NCBI GenBank assembly: GCA_032622095.1
Contig: CP136063.1
Coordinates: 209,423,934-209,487,933, forward strand
Reading direction: 5' to 3'
Origin: Siphonodentalium dalli
Lineage: Eukaryota; Mollusca; Scaphopoda; Gadilida; Siphonodentaliidae
Length of the DNA stretch: 64,000 nt
Below the pieces are notes generated by a model. The model was not told the DNA's origin, ran no database searches, and saw nothing but the letters and a program-made list of their open reading frames with translations. Below, one piece after another: positions 10,080-20,199 of this stretch. A program made the position numbers and the translations under genes. Position 1 is the first letter of the stretch. Each line of letters begins with the position of its first letter.

Positions 10080-10560
10080 CCTCAAACTCTTCTACATTTA
10101 TAAGTATACCTAAAACTTAGCAGACCAGACACTGGTCTTTTCTGCACGAGGCATAGTTTCGATCGCATGGTCGCGGTGTTTCGTTCGACGTTACATGTCG
10201 GAAGACTCAGGTATCCCACAGAAAACATAATTCCAGCACAGCAAGCTGGATCTTCAATAAACATGCATTATCTCTAATACAGGTGAAACATCGCAAGACG
10301 TTATCGCCCCTAATTTAAGTGGTCCTGCCAAATAGATAAAGTGGATTAAACACTTCTATAGGAGGCCATGTGGAAAAGCAAAAATCGCTGCAACCATCGG
10401 TATACATATATTCTTTTTGTAAATGCTGAGTAAGATCCATGTGCTATATGCAGTTTGGTTGAAGTACACGAAGAGACCGTGGGGCACGGTACAATGCTGC
10501 ATTTCATTTCAACGAGTTCGTGGCTAAATGTAACCTCTGTAGTTTATCATGGCCACCCAT
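10080..10560. other. Unassigned stretch
   Basis: No supported gene. A single block taatttaagtggtcctgcc near 10311-10330 resembles the start of the foldback unit at 10561, so an older copy of that repeat may begin here. Confidence 0.4.
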
Positions 10561-11340
10561 ATAATTAAGTGGTCCTGCTAATTTGCTACGATGCTGGTGG
10601 GTCCTGCTCAATTCATGTGAGACTGGTAAAGCAAAGCGATGATGTTGATACAAATGTATATACCGTTATTTTGTTTAAAGTTGTCATTTTCTCGTATCTG
10701 CAGGGGGAGGGGTCAAAAGTATTTTTCCGGTCAAGAATGACGGGGTGGTGGGTGATCAAGGGGTCCCCAAAAGCATTCTTTCCGCAGCTCAAACTTTTTT
10801 CCCTCGATTTATATTTACTCTTTTTAGTCTTACAACTTAGGAATAATGTTCGTTAACATCCACATTACTTGCAAATAGTCAGTACTTAGTATCTTAGTAA
10901 ATTAATATTACTGTAAGCAAATGACCGTGTTGGTTTTTTCAAACCGGCATAATTGAGATGGCTATCCCTGCCGTTTTGCAAATCATTAAAATATTAATAT
11001 TAAAATATATTTAAACATCTATGTTCTAGAATGTTTCATATATACAAACACTGCATGACTTTTGCTCAAACTTGAGCTCGGATTAGCCAAACACCGCAAA
11101 AGTGACAACTTTAGGAAAAATAAGCGTACGTTTTCTTAACAACATCGCGACATAACCTACCAATATCATAGACATTCAACAGGACCCACCAGCATCATAG
11201 AAATTCAACAGGACCCACCAGCATCATAGCAATTCAACAGGACCTACCAGCATCATAGCAATTCAACAGGACCCACCAGCATCATAGCAATTCAACAGGA
11301 CCCACCAGCATCATAGCAACTTAGCAGGATAATTTAACCA
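10561..11340. repeat. Foldback unit ending in a 29-bp minisatellite
   Basis: About six direct copies of the 29-bp unit catcatagcaattcaacagg-acccaccag run from about 11160 to 11334. One inverted partial unit, tgctacgatgctggtgggtc, lies at about 10576-10595, so the two ends of a 0.78-kb segment are complementary (aattaagtggtcctgctaa on the left against the complement of ttagcaggataatttaa on the right). A TIR element with internal tandem repeats fits, as in HINE-type non-autonomous Helitron-like elements or foldback transposons. The ORF at 10569-10856 is not recognised. Confidence 0.6.
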
Positions 11341-11569
11341 AGTGAATATAACAAGACTAACTGACAACTATAAGGTTTGATTCAAGTTTGTTTTTATATA
11401 GAGCTCATCGTTATTCAATCGTATATATTATATAGGTATATGCTATATATCGCGACACTGTCTGTTGATGAAAGGCCGCTCATTTTGGGTTACTTTCACA
11501 TGACTACTCGACAAATATAAGCCACACAACCATGCAGATAAGTAACTGAAAAATGTCCTATATGCACGA

Positions 11570-12075
11570 ATGGGGTCACCCTCGTAGATTACAAAATATC
11601 AGATACAGGGACGTGGAGATAGGGGTTGAGACTTTGGTCAAAATGTTCAACAGTTGAAAGTGTAATTCCTAGCACAATTATACACCATATATAGGTTGAA
11701 ATTGTTCTCATTGCTTCGTATTCAACATATCCTCGTGCGAATAGGTTCACATAGGTTCGTATTGGGCTTAATTGATTTTGAAATAAGCCTATATAGGACT
11801 TATTCCCGTTATTCCGTTGAATGGCGCGGGCCGCAGTGAAAACACATTATAAAGAGTTTTCATCTGGTAAATTGTATAGATGAAAACGTAGATAAAATAG
11901 TACCTATATTAGCTTCTTTTGAATTAAACTAAGCTATAAATGGGCTTATTTTGAACGTCACGTTTACGCCCATATAGAGCGCATTTTTCCTAAAATAAGC
12001 TCTATATGGGCGTAAAAATCGATATTCATAATAAACCCGTATTTTGCTTATTTTCAGGAGAACAGGCTGTCGTAT
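11570..12075 (+). repeat. Dispersed repeat family G (copy 1)
   Basis: Shared blocks with 44279-45440 in the same order are: tttggtcaaaatgttcaacag with the nearby ggttgaaat; gaatggcgcgggccgcagtg followed by aaaacacattataaagag; cgcccatatagagcgcat; and tgcttattttcaggagaacaggctg. The 44-45 kb copy is longer, so one copy has indels. An internal inverted pair (acgcccatatagagcgcat / ataagctctatatgggcgt, 11966-12014) forms a hairpin. The 87-codon ORF that runs off its end (12044-12307) is unrecognised. Confidence 0.6.
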
Positions 12076-12359
12076 TCCAACCGGTAATTGTTGGGAAAGT
12101 TGTGTTAGACGAATTGTGGGTAATTTTTCCACTTTTCTTCGAAATTGTGGTCTCACGGCCATCAGTTTGAAAAAATCCGACGTTATGGGGGTGTCAGGTT
12201 GGAAACTTCCAACAGTTGGAAAGCCTGATGTACCTGCTGGACAGTTACAACCCAATGGGCAAATGGTTTTTTGGTCTGGTCCAAGGGTCAAAGATTGTTT
12301 GACTTGAGCCCGTGCCGGTCTGAAATTCTAAATTAGCGAAAACAGCCATGTACCATTGT

Positions 12360-12492
12360 TACTTCTTAACTTTGTTTCATGTAATCCGTCAATTTTGTCT
12401 TGTTATTCTGTGTTAATGTATATTTGACCATAAATGGTGTAACATACAAATAAACATGATTGATTGATTGGTTGATTGATTGATTGATTGGT
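12360..12492 (+). mobile_element. LINE 3'-tail fragment with (GATT)n
   Basis: This ends in a GATTGATT-type tandem tail after aaataaacat. It matches the minus-strand tail at 9645-9745, and a looser relative lies at 49120-49202. Only the 3' end is present, as usual for 5'-truncated LINE insertions. Confidence 0.65.
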
Positions 12493-12499
12493 AAAGGTA

Positions 12500-14515
12500 A
12501 TCACTTTTCAGAAATATATATATATTAAATTTAGTCGGTTACCTATGGCAGTAACTGATGCACCAATGCCACCCCTGCCCAGTCACCTTGTGATGCTATG
12601 GTGATGCCGTGGTGGTTTTCCTCGGATATTTATTATCTTCTCTTTAAAGATGCATAATCCGAATTAATACTCATTAATTACTATGTCCTTGGTTTCGGTG
12701 GTAAATTTGTTTTTTATTCGAGTCGAGGAACTCACCCATCAAAGCTCAGAGTGATCAGATATCGATTGTTTAAATCTGTTATTTTTCACCACCTCGAATA
12801 TTTGGCGGCCTGGCAAATATTCGATGAATGCCGACCGACTTACTCTCGATACCAAATTGCGTTGAACAAAATGTTGATATATATCTCGTTTTGGTAAATT
12901 TTATACTACAGAGTTGACAGTGGTTAGCATTATTCTTTGGTAATTAATCGATTCTGATAACTAAAGTGTCTTTTGAAGAAATTTTGTTGTTGTTGGAATC
13001 TGCATGATGAATCGAGTCGGATTGTGTAATAATTTGTTCTGCGTGTTGCTAAACGGCATGGTTATTCACGTGGGTGTGGTTTCCAATAGTAGGTTCATAT
13101 TGAGCTTATGGTACAGGAGTACAGGCTGGGTGTCCATCTGCTGTCGCCAAGATCAGACGTGCAGTTGCAACAAATTCCAGCTGCCACATATCTGTTAATT
13201 CAGGACAGTGGAATAGCAAATCGATGAATGCTCCATATGTTATAAAATTGGCATCTGCGTCGTAGATATTATTATAGTTATCTGATGTGAGCAAAGCAAC
13301 TTGACGCAGAACCAATACGCACTAACTAACATTGCAGAGAACATGATAATCTTATTTTTAATGAATCCCTAAAAGGAATTGACCATATGAAATGGAAACA
13401 GCATCAAAACATTGATGGACTCAGCAAAATGGTTGAACAATTTATATTTGGAAATATTTGGGTGGGGGGGGGGGGGGCGCTGTACGCTTTCAGTGGCAAT
13501 GGTAATTATGGCGTGGTGTTATAGTGGTTTTAATGAGGTTTCATTTTATAACATAGGGGACAAAATATAGAGCATTGCCACATGAGCAATATTGTATTCC
13601 CAGAGAGTGAAGGGATTGGCCCTGTATAGTATGTCCATATTGTTGGCTGTGTAGTACTTCAACTTTAGCCCACGGTTAGGCCTCATGCAGGGTGTTCCTG
13701 GCTAAATTTTAGGATTTTCGGATAAATAATGTTCAATGGGTCAATGTTCTACTATTCTTAGTGTTGAAAAGTGCGTTTAATTTCATCGTGTTTGGTCTAT
13801 TATAGTAATTTGGTGTCTCTTCCTATAAGATCATTCAATTTTTGACATTTAAAGATGATATGGAATTTGTCTCCTATAGCGACCCTGCATGATAGCGCTT
13901 GGTGTCTGACATCGATCTCTGACGAAACAAAATATGTTGATAGTTTAGTTTTCCAACAACAATTTAACAAGAATTGTGTTATTTTTAGCCAAATGTTGAA
14001 TATTTTCCTATCTGTCCAGTGGTCTTTCGGCCATTTTTGAACTGAAATCACCATCAGTTGGAGATCCAACTCAAATGATGGAATTTCTTTGGAATTTTGG
14101 TCGGATTTAAATAGGTGAAAGCAGCTGGTTGGACATTCTCCAAACTAGCATCTTATTATTCTTATAGCATCGTTTATATAACTGATAAAAGTTACTTCAC
14201 TAACTGTGAATGAACTCAAGTGCACGAATTAGATAGTAAACGTGGTATATATCCAAACCAAAGATAGCGGTGCTGAGTAGCTAAATTATTATCGACAATA
14301 TATCAATATCTACGCTAAATTATTTCTGCTTCAAACAGTCGAAGGTCTGTTAGATTTGGGCTCATCTGCCGTCTAGCGCATTTGCCCGCGAAGAGGCAGA
14401 CCTTGGTCCAGGTGCCAATTTTAACGTCATTTGATTATCAATTATCGCTCCATATGTTCTAACGGCTGCGCCCTGATATTCGCGGGTTTATGCAGGTGAC
14501 ACAAACGACCGCACC
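12500..14515. other. Unassigned stretch
   Basis: AT-rich, with a G tract at about 13463-13476. The short ORFs on both strands (for example 13004-13198 and 13106-13315, and the mutually antisense pair at 13800-14069) are unrecognised. No splice-supported exon was seen. Confidence 0.5.
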
Positions 14516-14527
14516 CGCATATAACAT

Positions 14528-14592
14528 TAATCCAAGAGAACAGATGTACGGAATCCAAGAGACAGATGTACATAATCCAAGAGACAGATGCG
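14528..14592. repeat. Minisatellite, aatccaagagacagatg units
   Basis: Three direct units of about 24-28 bp: aatccaagagaacagatgtac, aatccaagagacagatgtac and aatccaagagacagatgcg. Confidence 0.8.
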
Positions 14593-14721
14593 TTATAATA
14601 CAACATTTCAGCAAACGCCTGCATCCATAAGGTGTGGGAGCGGAAAATTCGCATCTTCTATGAAACTTCGGCGTTCATTTAGCACATCTCTACCGGTATA
14701 ATTTCGGTATCCGGAGAAATG

Positions 14722-14850
14722 GCCCCCATGCGAAGACATCACTATGTAGACGGTCCCATGCGAAGACAGTCCCATTCGACGACAATTTAAATTCAATTCA
14801 ATTCCCCATGCGAAGACGGCTCTATGCGAAGACGGCCCCATACGAAGTCG
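14722..14850. repeat. Minisatellite of cccatgcgaagacgg units
   Basis: At least five diverged units of about 14-17 bp (ccccatgcgaagac, cccatgcgaagacagt, cccattcgacgac, cccatgcgaagacgg, ctatgcgaagacggc, cccatacgaagtcg), partly interrupted by an AATTCAATT tract. Confidence 0.75.
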
Positions 14851-15219
14851 ACACCACACCGACGACCACATGAATGACATAATCATGCATTGTTTAAACA
14901 AATTCTGTATTCCTTCGTCAGTGATCATTTAAAAGGGTTATTGCAAAGTAAAGAAATATGGATCATGCATATAATTGAAGTCGAAGTTGCAGGGGATGCT
15001 GTGGCGGCAGTTATAACGGCTGCGCAACAGGGGCGCCGGAACAGGGATAGATCTGAGCAACCGCCCCTGCATGCCATTCCACCAAGATGAGTGGGACACA
15101 TCGTGCCCTTTTATTCTTTATAGAATGGCAAAAAATACATGCACCTCGTTTGTCAGCTATATACAAACGTTGCGATATTGTAAAAATAGAAGAATGGGTC
15201 GATTATAAATACAACATGT

Positions 15220-15556
15220 AGCTTAAAGACATTAAATGGACTTGCTTCAGTGTGTAAAACCGATAAGTTAGTCTCAATATACTATCTCCACTGGAATAAT
15301 GTATAGCATCAACTAATATTATCGAAAATTCCAACAAAATCGACATTTCAGAGAACGCAACGTTTGAACTGCGTAAATATGTAAATATTTACTTCTTTAT
15401 TCGGGACGATTTATTGGGTATAAACATTATGGCAATGATTTCGCCAACAATAGCCATGCACTGCGTGCAATTCGTTTAAAGTAATGACAATGTTTTCCTT
15501 CTACCTATGTTGATATATATAAAATTTATGAAAATAACTTATTTATAAAATCAGAT
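15220..15556 (+). repeat. Dispersed repeat (copy 1), interrupted by the 3.84-kb element
   Basis: Blocks aacatttcagagaac-type, caacgtttgaactg, gtaaatatttact, ttattgggtataaacatta and atgaaaataacttattt recur in the same order at 35670-36000. There the sequence continues past the point where the 8-bp target repeat begins here (15557). Confidence 0.65.
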
Positions 15557-16719
15557 GTTTTAATCACTGTGGAGGATCTATTCCTAGGAATGTGGTGCTC
15601 TACCAATATTTTGAGCAATTTTTATCGTGACATTCCGGTGCTTTACTGGGGATTTTTTATTTTCGCCGCACAAAAGTGAAGAAAAATTACAGATTATGTA
15701 AGTATATCGCAGGTTTCTTTTAACCAATGGATTATTTATAATGATGTTCACATTAATATGTGAGAAAATGTAAGAAACCCATAGGAATGCCCGTAAATCG
15801 ACATTTTATAATTATATTCCGATACTTTACAGAGTGCTCAGTGCTCTCCCAGTAGTCAAGTGCTCTCCCCAGGATCATGTATTGTGCTATAACAAGCAAA
15901 AAAGCGAATAAATACTAAATGTTATGCGTTGGTTAGGGGGTAATAAACTTAATATGTTATTTTGCGTCGCATATACGTCCATAAAGGCATACTTTGTTCG
16001 TTTAATCACGTATTTCAGGGGTAGCAAACGCAATGGGGAGTATATGAATGAACTATGTAATCTATAATTATTTCCATGTGTTCTATTGGATATAACTGAT
16101 AACAAACGCTCAATTCTTGTTCAGGAAATGATTGTCGAACGTATTTTTATTGTGAAACTGTAATTGTGGCCAATCTTGGAATGTGACATGGTTGGTTTAT
16201 GGCAATTAATATGTCATTATCCTTGTTATATCCCCAACAGAAACTGTTGCACCAGTGTTCACAAATATCATGTTTCATGTAAAATATCATGCTGATATTT
16301 TGAAACAACCGAGCAGTCGAAACCGGAAAACCTCAAACATTATTACGTAGTTTGGTGGAATAACCGCGAAAAACTAAACACGATATTAGGTATGACTCAT
16401 GACAGGTACATGCAATTAGGTCCATTCGAGCAAAACTTACAACACAATCAGGTAGTAAGAGTTTTTTAATAGAGTAATCCCACGCTACTGTTCCTGCTGT
16501 GGCTAAAAAAGAGCTAAACTACACTTTACATGTGTATCACGGGGTGATAGAACGTTGATGGACCAGTGGGGGTGTTTTTATTCTCATCGTTCAGTGATGT
16601 TCCCCGATAATCGTGACCAGATTTTCATTGCGAACTCGAACGCCAAATTACAAACCCGCCAAATTACAAACCCGCAAATGTGTAAGTGTATATATATATA
16701 TGTTTATGTGTGTATTTGA

Positions 16720-17091
16720 GTGGCAGTTTGTATGTATAATTGTTTTATTTCGACATTTGCGTCGTTTTGGTGGTCAGTGCTGTTTCTGATTTGTGACGCC
16801 ATCATGTGCGTATGCACCAATGTTGGATTTTCATTATTCGTATTTATATGTTCATGTATTCATATATTTATTGTCATGGACCTTAGTGGTTTACACCACA
16901 TGCTTGGGGTCAGTTGTGTGGATTACATGTCTATTCTTAAAGCCATTTTGCAATTATTTTATATTTATACTATTTGTCTTCGCTATGTGTGTTCTTGTGT
17001 GGCTCACATTCATATGGATAATCCACTTGGATGTGAGTCATATGCATTGTATGGGAGGCCAAATTCACATTTAATAATGTTTTGTGCTTAA
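16720..17091 (+). other. 123-codon hydrophobic ORF inside the 3.84-kb element
   Basis: The translation is rich in F, I, L, C and V and could form membrane segments, but a second ORF (16793-17074) overlaps it in another frame with similar composition. That is typical of T-rich non-coding DNA. Its 3' end runs into the inverted repeat shared with 18226-18390. I recognise no family. Confidence 0.12.
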
Positions 17092-17206
17092 GCGCAAATA
17101 GGGCATTTACGCTTAAGCGTAATTAATTACGCTTAAGCGAAATTAATTGCGCTTAAGCGCAATCAATTGCACTTAAGCGCAATCAATTGCGCTTAAGCGT
17201 AATTGT
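17030..17206. repeat. Self-complementary satellite of gcttaagcgcaattaatt units (left arm)
   Basis: Six units of about 20 bp alternate the palindromes GCGCTTAAGCGC and AATTAATT, preceded by ggaggccaaattcacattta. The whole arm is inverted relative to 18226-18390, so it can pair both within each unit and with the distal arm. Confidence 0.8.
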
Positions 17207-17279
17207 GACTACTATCTAATTAACCTACCCAAAAACTATTAGCATGACCTGGTGTATCACCTAGCAACACAAGATGAGC

Positions 17280-17940
17280 ATTGAGCTAATTTTAACCTGT
17301 ACTCAACAGTCAACTGTGAGTTTGTGTTCAACAATGAGAATCCCTAATTACATATTATCAGCATCCCTCTATCCAAAGAATTGATGTCTCCTTCCCGGAA
17401 CTCTAGTATTTTTTTGTATGATGTTTTTAATGTATTTTTGCACAAAATTTAGCCTTTACTATGGTAATATCCTATACATGCATGCGGTGTCACTGCATGA
17501 GGGCTTTCTTACCCCATACAGTGATGCTCTAATTAATCGACTTCTTAACCACAGCATAATTATGGGTAACTTTTCAGGATTTAGTCGGAAATATGGCTTG
17601 TTGCCATTCATCGAAAAGCTCTCGAGCCATATTTCCGACTAAATCCTGAAAAGTTATCCATAATTCTGCTGTGGTTAAGGAGTTGATTAATTAGAGCATT
17701 ACTGTATGGTTTACTTATTGACTTAAATCAGGGGGAAAAACCCTATTTTCATATTATCAACATCCCTGTCCAAAAAATGGTGTGTAATTACTGAAGCTTT
17801 GGTGTCTCAGTCCTGGAGCTCTAGTTTTTCTTATTAAATCAGCATCTCTTGCACAAATCTATAATACTTCCATGATCATATAGTGTGAATGTGGTGTCAC
17901 CGAGGGCTTTCTTCCCTCATATGCTGTGCCTGTATACTCG
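17280..17940. repeat. Diverged duplication flanking a MITE
   Basis: The blocks catattatcagcatccct...gatgtctcc...ggaactctagt...ggtgtcactgc...gagggctttcttacc (17350-17513) are repeated with divergence at 17750-17923. The family A MITE sits at the end of the first copy. Confidence 0.6.
17519..17704. mobile_element. Tc1/mariner-type MITE, family A (copy 3)
   Basis: 186 bp with CAGTGATGCTC/GAGCATTACTG ends between TA dinucleotides (17517-17518, 17705-17706). It shares the stem ggatttagtcggaaatatgg with copy 1 but has a shorter right inner arm. It is nested in the 3.84-kb unit and so is younger than it. Confidence 0.85.
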
Positions 17941-17944
17941 AAAA

Positions 17945-18085
17945 TTGAAGAAAATCAATGTCGCCCCGACTAATACAGAAAGTAATGCTAATGCAAGTAG
18001 CCCCAACTAATATATACCGAAGATAATATAATGCTATCACGAGTCGCTCCAACTAAAACAGAAGTTGATGCTATTGCAAGCCAGC
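17945..18085. repeat. Degenerate tandem repeat, about 50 bp
   Basis: Three units share gtcgccccgactaatacag, agccccaactaatatatac and gtcgctccaactaaaacag, each followed by a taatgcta-like block and gcaag. Confidence 0.55.
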
Positions 18086-18225
18086 CATTTTGATAAAGAA
18101 GTTGGGCTAGCTCCCTACCCATCCAAACCAATGAAACCAAGAGGTGATATGTCAATAGGAGTTAATGCTAAGTTATGGAGAAACCTATTTATTCACCAGG
18201 GGTGTTTTGTTACATATAACCATGA

Positions 18226-18390
18226 ATTGCGCTTAAGCGCAATTAAATGCGCTTAAGCACAAATAATTACACTTAAGCGCAATTAAATGCACTTAAGCGT
18301 AATTATTTGCACTTAAGCGCAACTGATTGCGATTAAGCACAATTAATTATTAAATGTGAATTTGGCCTCCCATAGCATTGTATATTTTAT
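18226..18390. repeat. Self-complementary satellite of gcttaagcgcaattaatt units (right arm)
   Basis: About six diverged 20-bp units (gcgcttaagcgcaattaaat and variants), followed by ttaaatgtgaatttggcctcc. This is the inverse of the left arm at 17030-17206. Confidence 0.8.
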
Positions 18391-18568
18391 GTAGTTTTAT
18401 GTTGTCTTTGGTTCTTTGTCTTTGTGGTCAATGTACATTGATATTTCTGTGTGTCCAATTGGTATTTGACATTTATTTCATCCCCATTTATAACTTGCAT
18501 TATTCTTTGACAAACTGTCCCCGCAATGTCAGCAGGAAAATACATTATATGGTGTTCTTATAGCATCC

Positions 18569-18571
<3 letters not shown>

Positions 18572-18644
<73 letters not shown>

Positions 18645-18672
18645 ATATATATATATATTGTATATAATATAG
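18572..18672. repeat. (TA)n microsatellite
   Basis: A long uninterrupted AT/TA dinucleotide run (about 18572-18640), then two tgtatatata variants. The 68-codon ORF across it is an artefact of the repeat. Confidence 0.95.
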
Positions 18673-19434
18673 TATGTAATATATTATATATAGTTTATTA
18701 AGTTGACTATTTTGTGAGCATAAGCGTATTGTCAAAATAATTGACGTTATATTAACTACAGAACGGGTGAGCTACTTCATTTGTATCCCGGCATGGCTTG
18801 TATTATAATTTCTTAACAAATAATCACCAATGTGGCTTTATACGAGGTTGTTTTAGTAGGATTTCAGCCAGCTGAGTTTTCAGTACAGCACCGGAATAAC
18901 GATTATTCAACTCACAAAGCACCGGAATGACTCAGTAAACCACCGGAATACACATGTAGACCTATTTTATGGTCGTTTTCTTCGATTTGGTATGTTATTA
19001 ATGATATTTTCATGTTGCATTGACTTCAGGAATGTATTGAGGAACAGGCATTCAAAGTTACAATATACAGTATTAAGTCGCTAATACGCCGTTGAAGTGA
19101 CGAATTTCCCAAAAAACGCAAAATATCGAGTAATTTATTTATATTACTGGGCTGTATGCCAATATAGTGGCATAATATTACAACATATATTACTCATCTT
19201 CTTTGGCACGTCCATCTCGTATTCATTCGTCCAATATTTGCGTTTAAAACATTACTAAAACGCGTGTGTATTACCCACGCATGTCATCTCTGTCGCACAA
19301 TGACAAAATAAGCAAAATGTGACAGAACACCGGAATATTTGCTCGCTAAGCACGTAAATATTGCTCGGGAGAGCACCACATTCCTAGGAATAGATCCTCC
19401 AGTGGTTTTAATAGTGCAATATAATAAATAGAAT

Positions 19435-19587
19435 TATCACTTGTTGAACTGGTGACGTGAAATAATTTATCCGAGGCATGCATGCAGAGGCTATTTGGAA
19501 AACACTCGAGCGCAATGCGCTCTCGTGTTTGTACAACGTCCGTGCATCTCGTAAATTATTTTACGTCACCAGTTCAATCAAGTGATA
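19435..19587. mobile_element. Palindromic MITE just outside the 3.84-kb element
   Basis: The inverted arms tatcacttgttgaactggtg and the complement of caccagttcaatcaagtgata continue through acgtgaaataattta. The loop carries a second small hairpin around ctcgagcgcaatgcgctctcg. Non-coding. Confidence 0.75.
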
Positions 19588-19597
19588 ACACTCTATT

Positions 19598-20004
19598 TAA
19601 AGATGGTCTACCACTTCCCGGAACTTGCTGTATGAATTCGGGGGTTTTAAACTCAAATACTGAGTCAGGTAAACCAGTCAATTGGAGATTCTATCACTAA
19701 CAGGTCAATTTTTTCAATGAATTATTCTCTATGAATCTGGACAGTTTATGTGGCTATTTTTTTGAATATTACGACATTTGTATTGAAAATTTATATTTTA
19801 AATTGTTTCCAGATGTTTCTCGTGTGTTTTTCGGGGACACCATGCAGTTAAAATGTGCCTACAAAACGAGTTTCCAATTTTGAATTGTTGTTGTGGGTTG
19901 TTGTTGTTGTTGTTGTTGCTGCTGCTGCTGCTGCTGTTGCTGCTGTTGTTGTTGTTGTTGTTGTAGAAAGTGGTGTCAGGAAGAGATAAACCATCTTTAA
20001 GCAT
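19598..20004. repeat. Inverted duplication with a trinucleotide run
   Basis: The left part reads ttaaagatggtctaccacttcccggaac on the plus strand. The right part reads the related ttaaagatggtttatctcttcctgac on the minus strand (about 19976-20002). In translation these give LFKDGLPLPGT and MLKDGLSLPDT. Next to the minus-strand copy lies a GTT/GCT run (19884-19963), read as poly-Asn/Ser/Gln. Both halves look like an element end in opposite orientation rather than a gene. Confidence 0.45.
19884..19963. repeat. Trinucleotide microsatellite (GTT/GCT)
   Basis: Consecutive gttgttgtt and gctgctgct runs. Confidence 0.95.
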
Positions 20005-20039
20005 ATTTTAATATAACTGAAATATATATATATAGACTG

Positions 20040-20193
20040 AACACAACGCGCATCATAATCGAGACTCTTTATCGAATGAGTTGCGGATGGCGCAAGGATA
20101 TATTTCGCTAGAGCGTAGCTCGAGCGAAATATAAGTTTGCGCCGTCCGCAACGAGTTCGATAAAAGATTCGAGATTATGATGTAAGTTGTGTT
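20040..20193. mobile_element. Palindromic MITE with possible 3-bp target duplication
   Basis: Arms: aacacaacgcgcatcataat and the complement of attatgatgtaagttgtgtt, continuing through cgagactctttatcgaa and tgcggatggcgc. The centre is gctagagcgtagctcgagc. CTG flanks both ends (20037-20039 and 20194-20196), a candidate but short target duplication. Confidence 0.7.
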
Positions 20194-20199
20194 CTGTAT

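Larger units (their letters stand above)
15565..19404. mobile_element. 3.84-kb DNA-transposon-like unit with 8-bp target duplication
   Basis: The left end CACTGTGGAGGATCTATTCC (15565) and right end GGAATAGATCCTCCAGTG (to 19404) are inverted repeats that extend inward through taggaatgtggtgctct. Directly outside both ends is the same 8 bases, gttttaat (15557-15564 and 19405-19412). Subterminal regions share attccggtgctttac-type motifs in inverted orientation (left near 15636; right near 18887, 18918 and 19327). An 8-bp duplication fits hAT, P, Merlin and some rarer superfamilies; the CACTG start is not a textbook hAT end, so the superfamily is open. No transposase ORF was recognised; the interior holds nested repeats. 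It is probably non-autonomous or fully decayed. Confidence 0.75.

Noticed and set aside
16720-17091. Candidate multi-pass membrane protein
   Set aside because: Two overlapping frames have equal hydrophobicity, which follows from T-rich composition. There is no family resemblance, and it lies within a transposon-like unit.
18529-18735. Minus-strand ORF of alternating Ile/Tyr
   Set aside because: It is translation of the (TA)n microsatellite.
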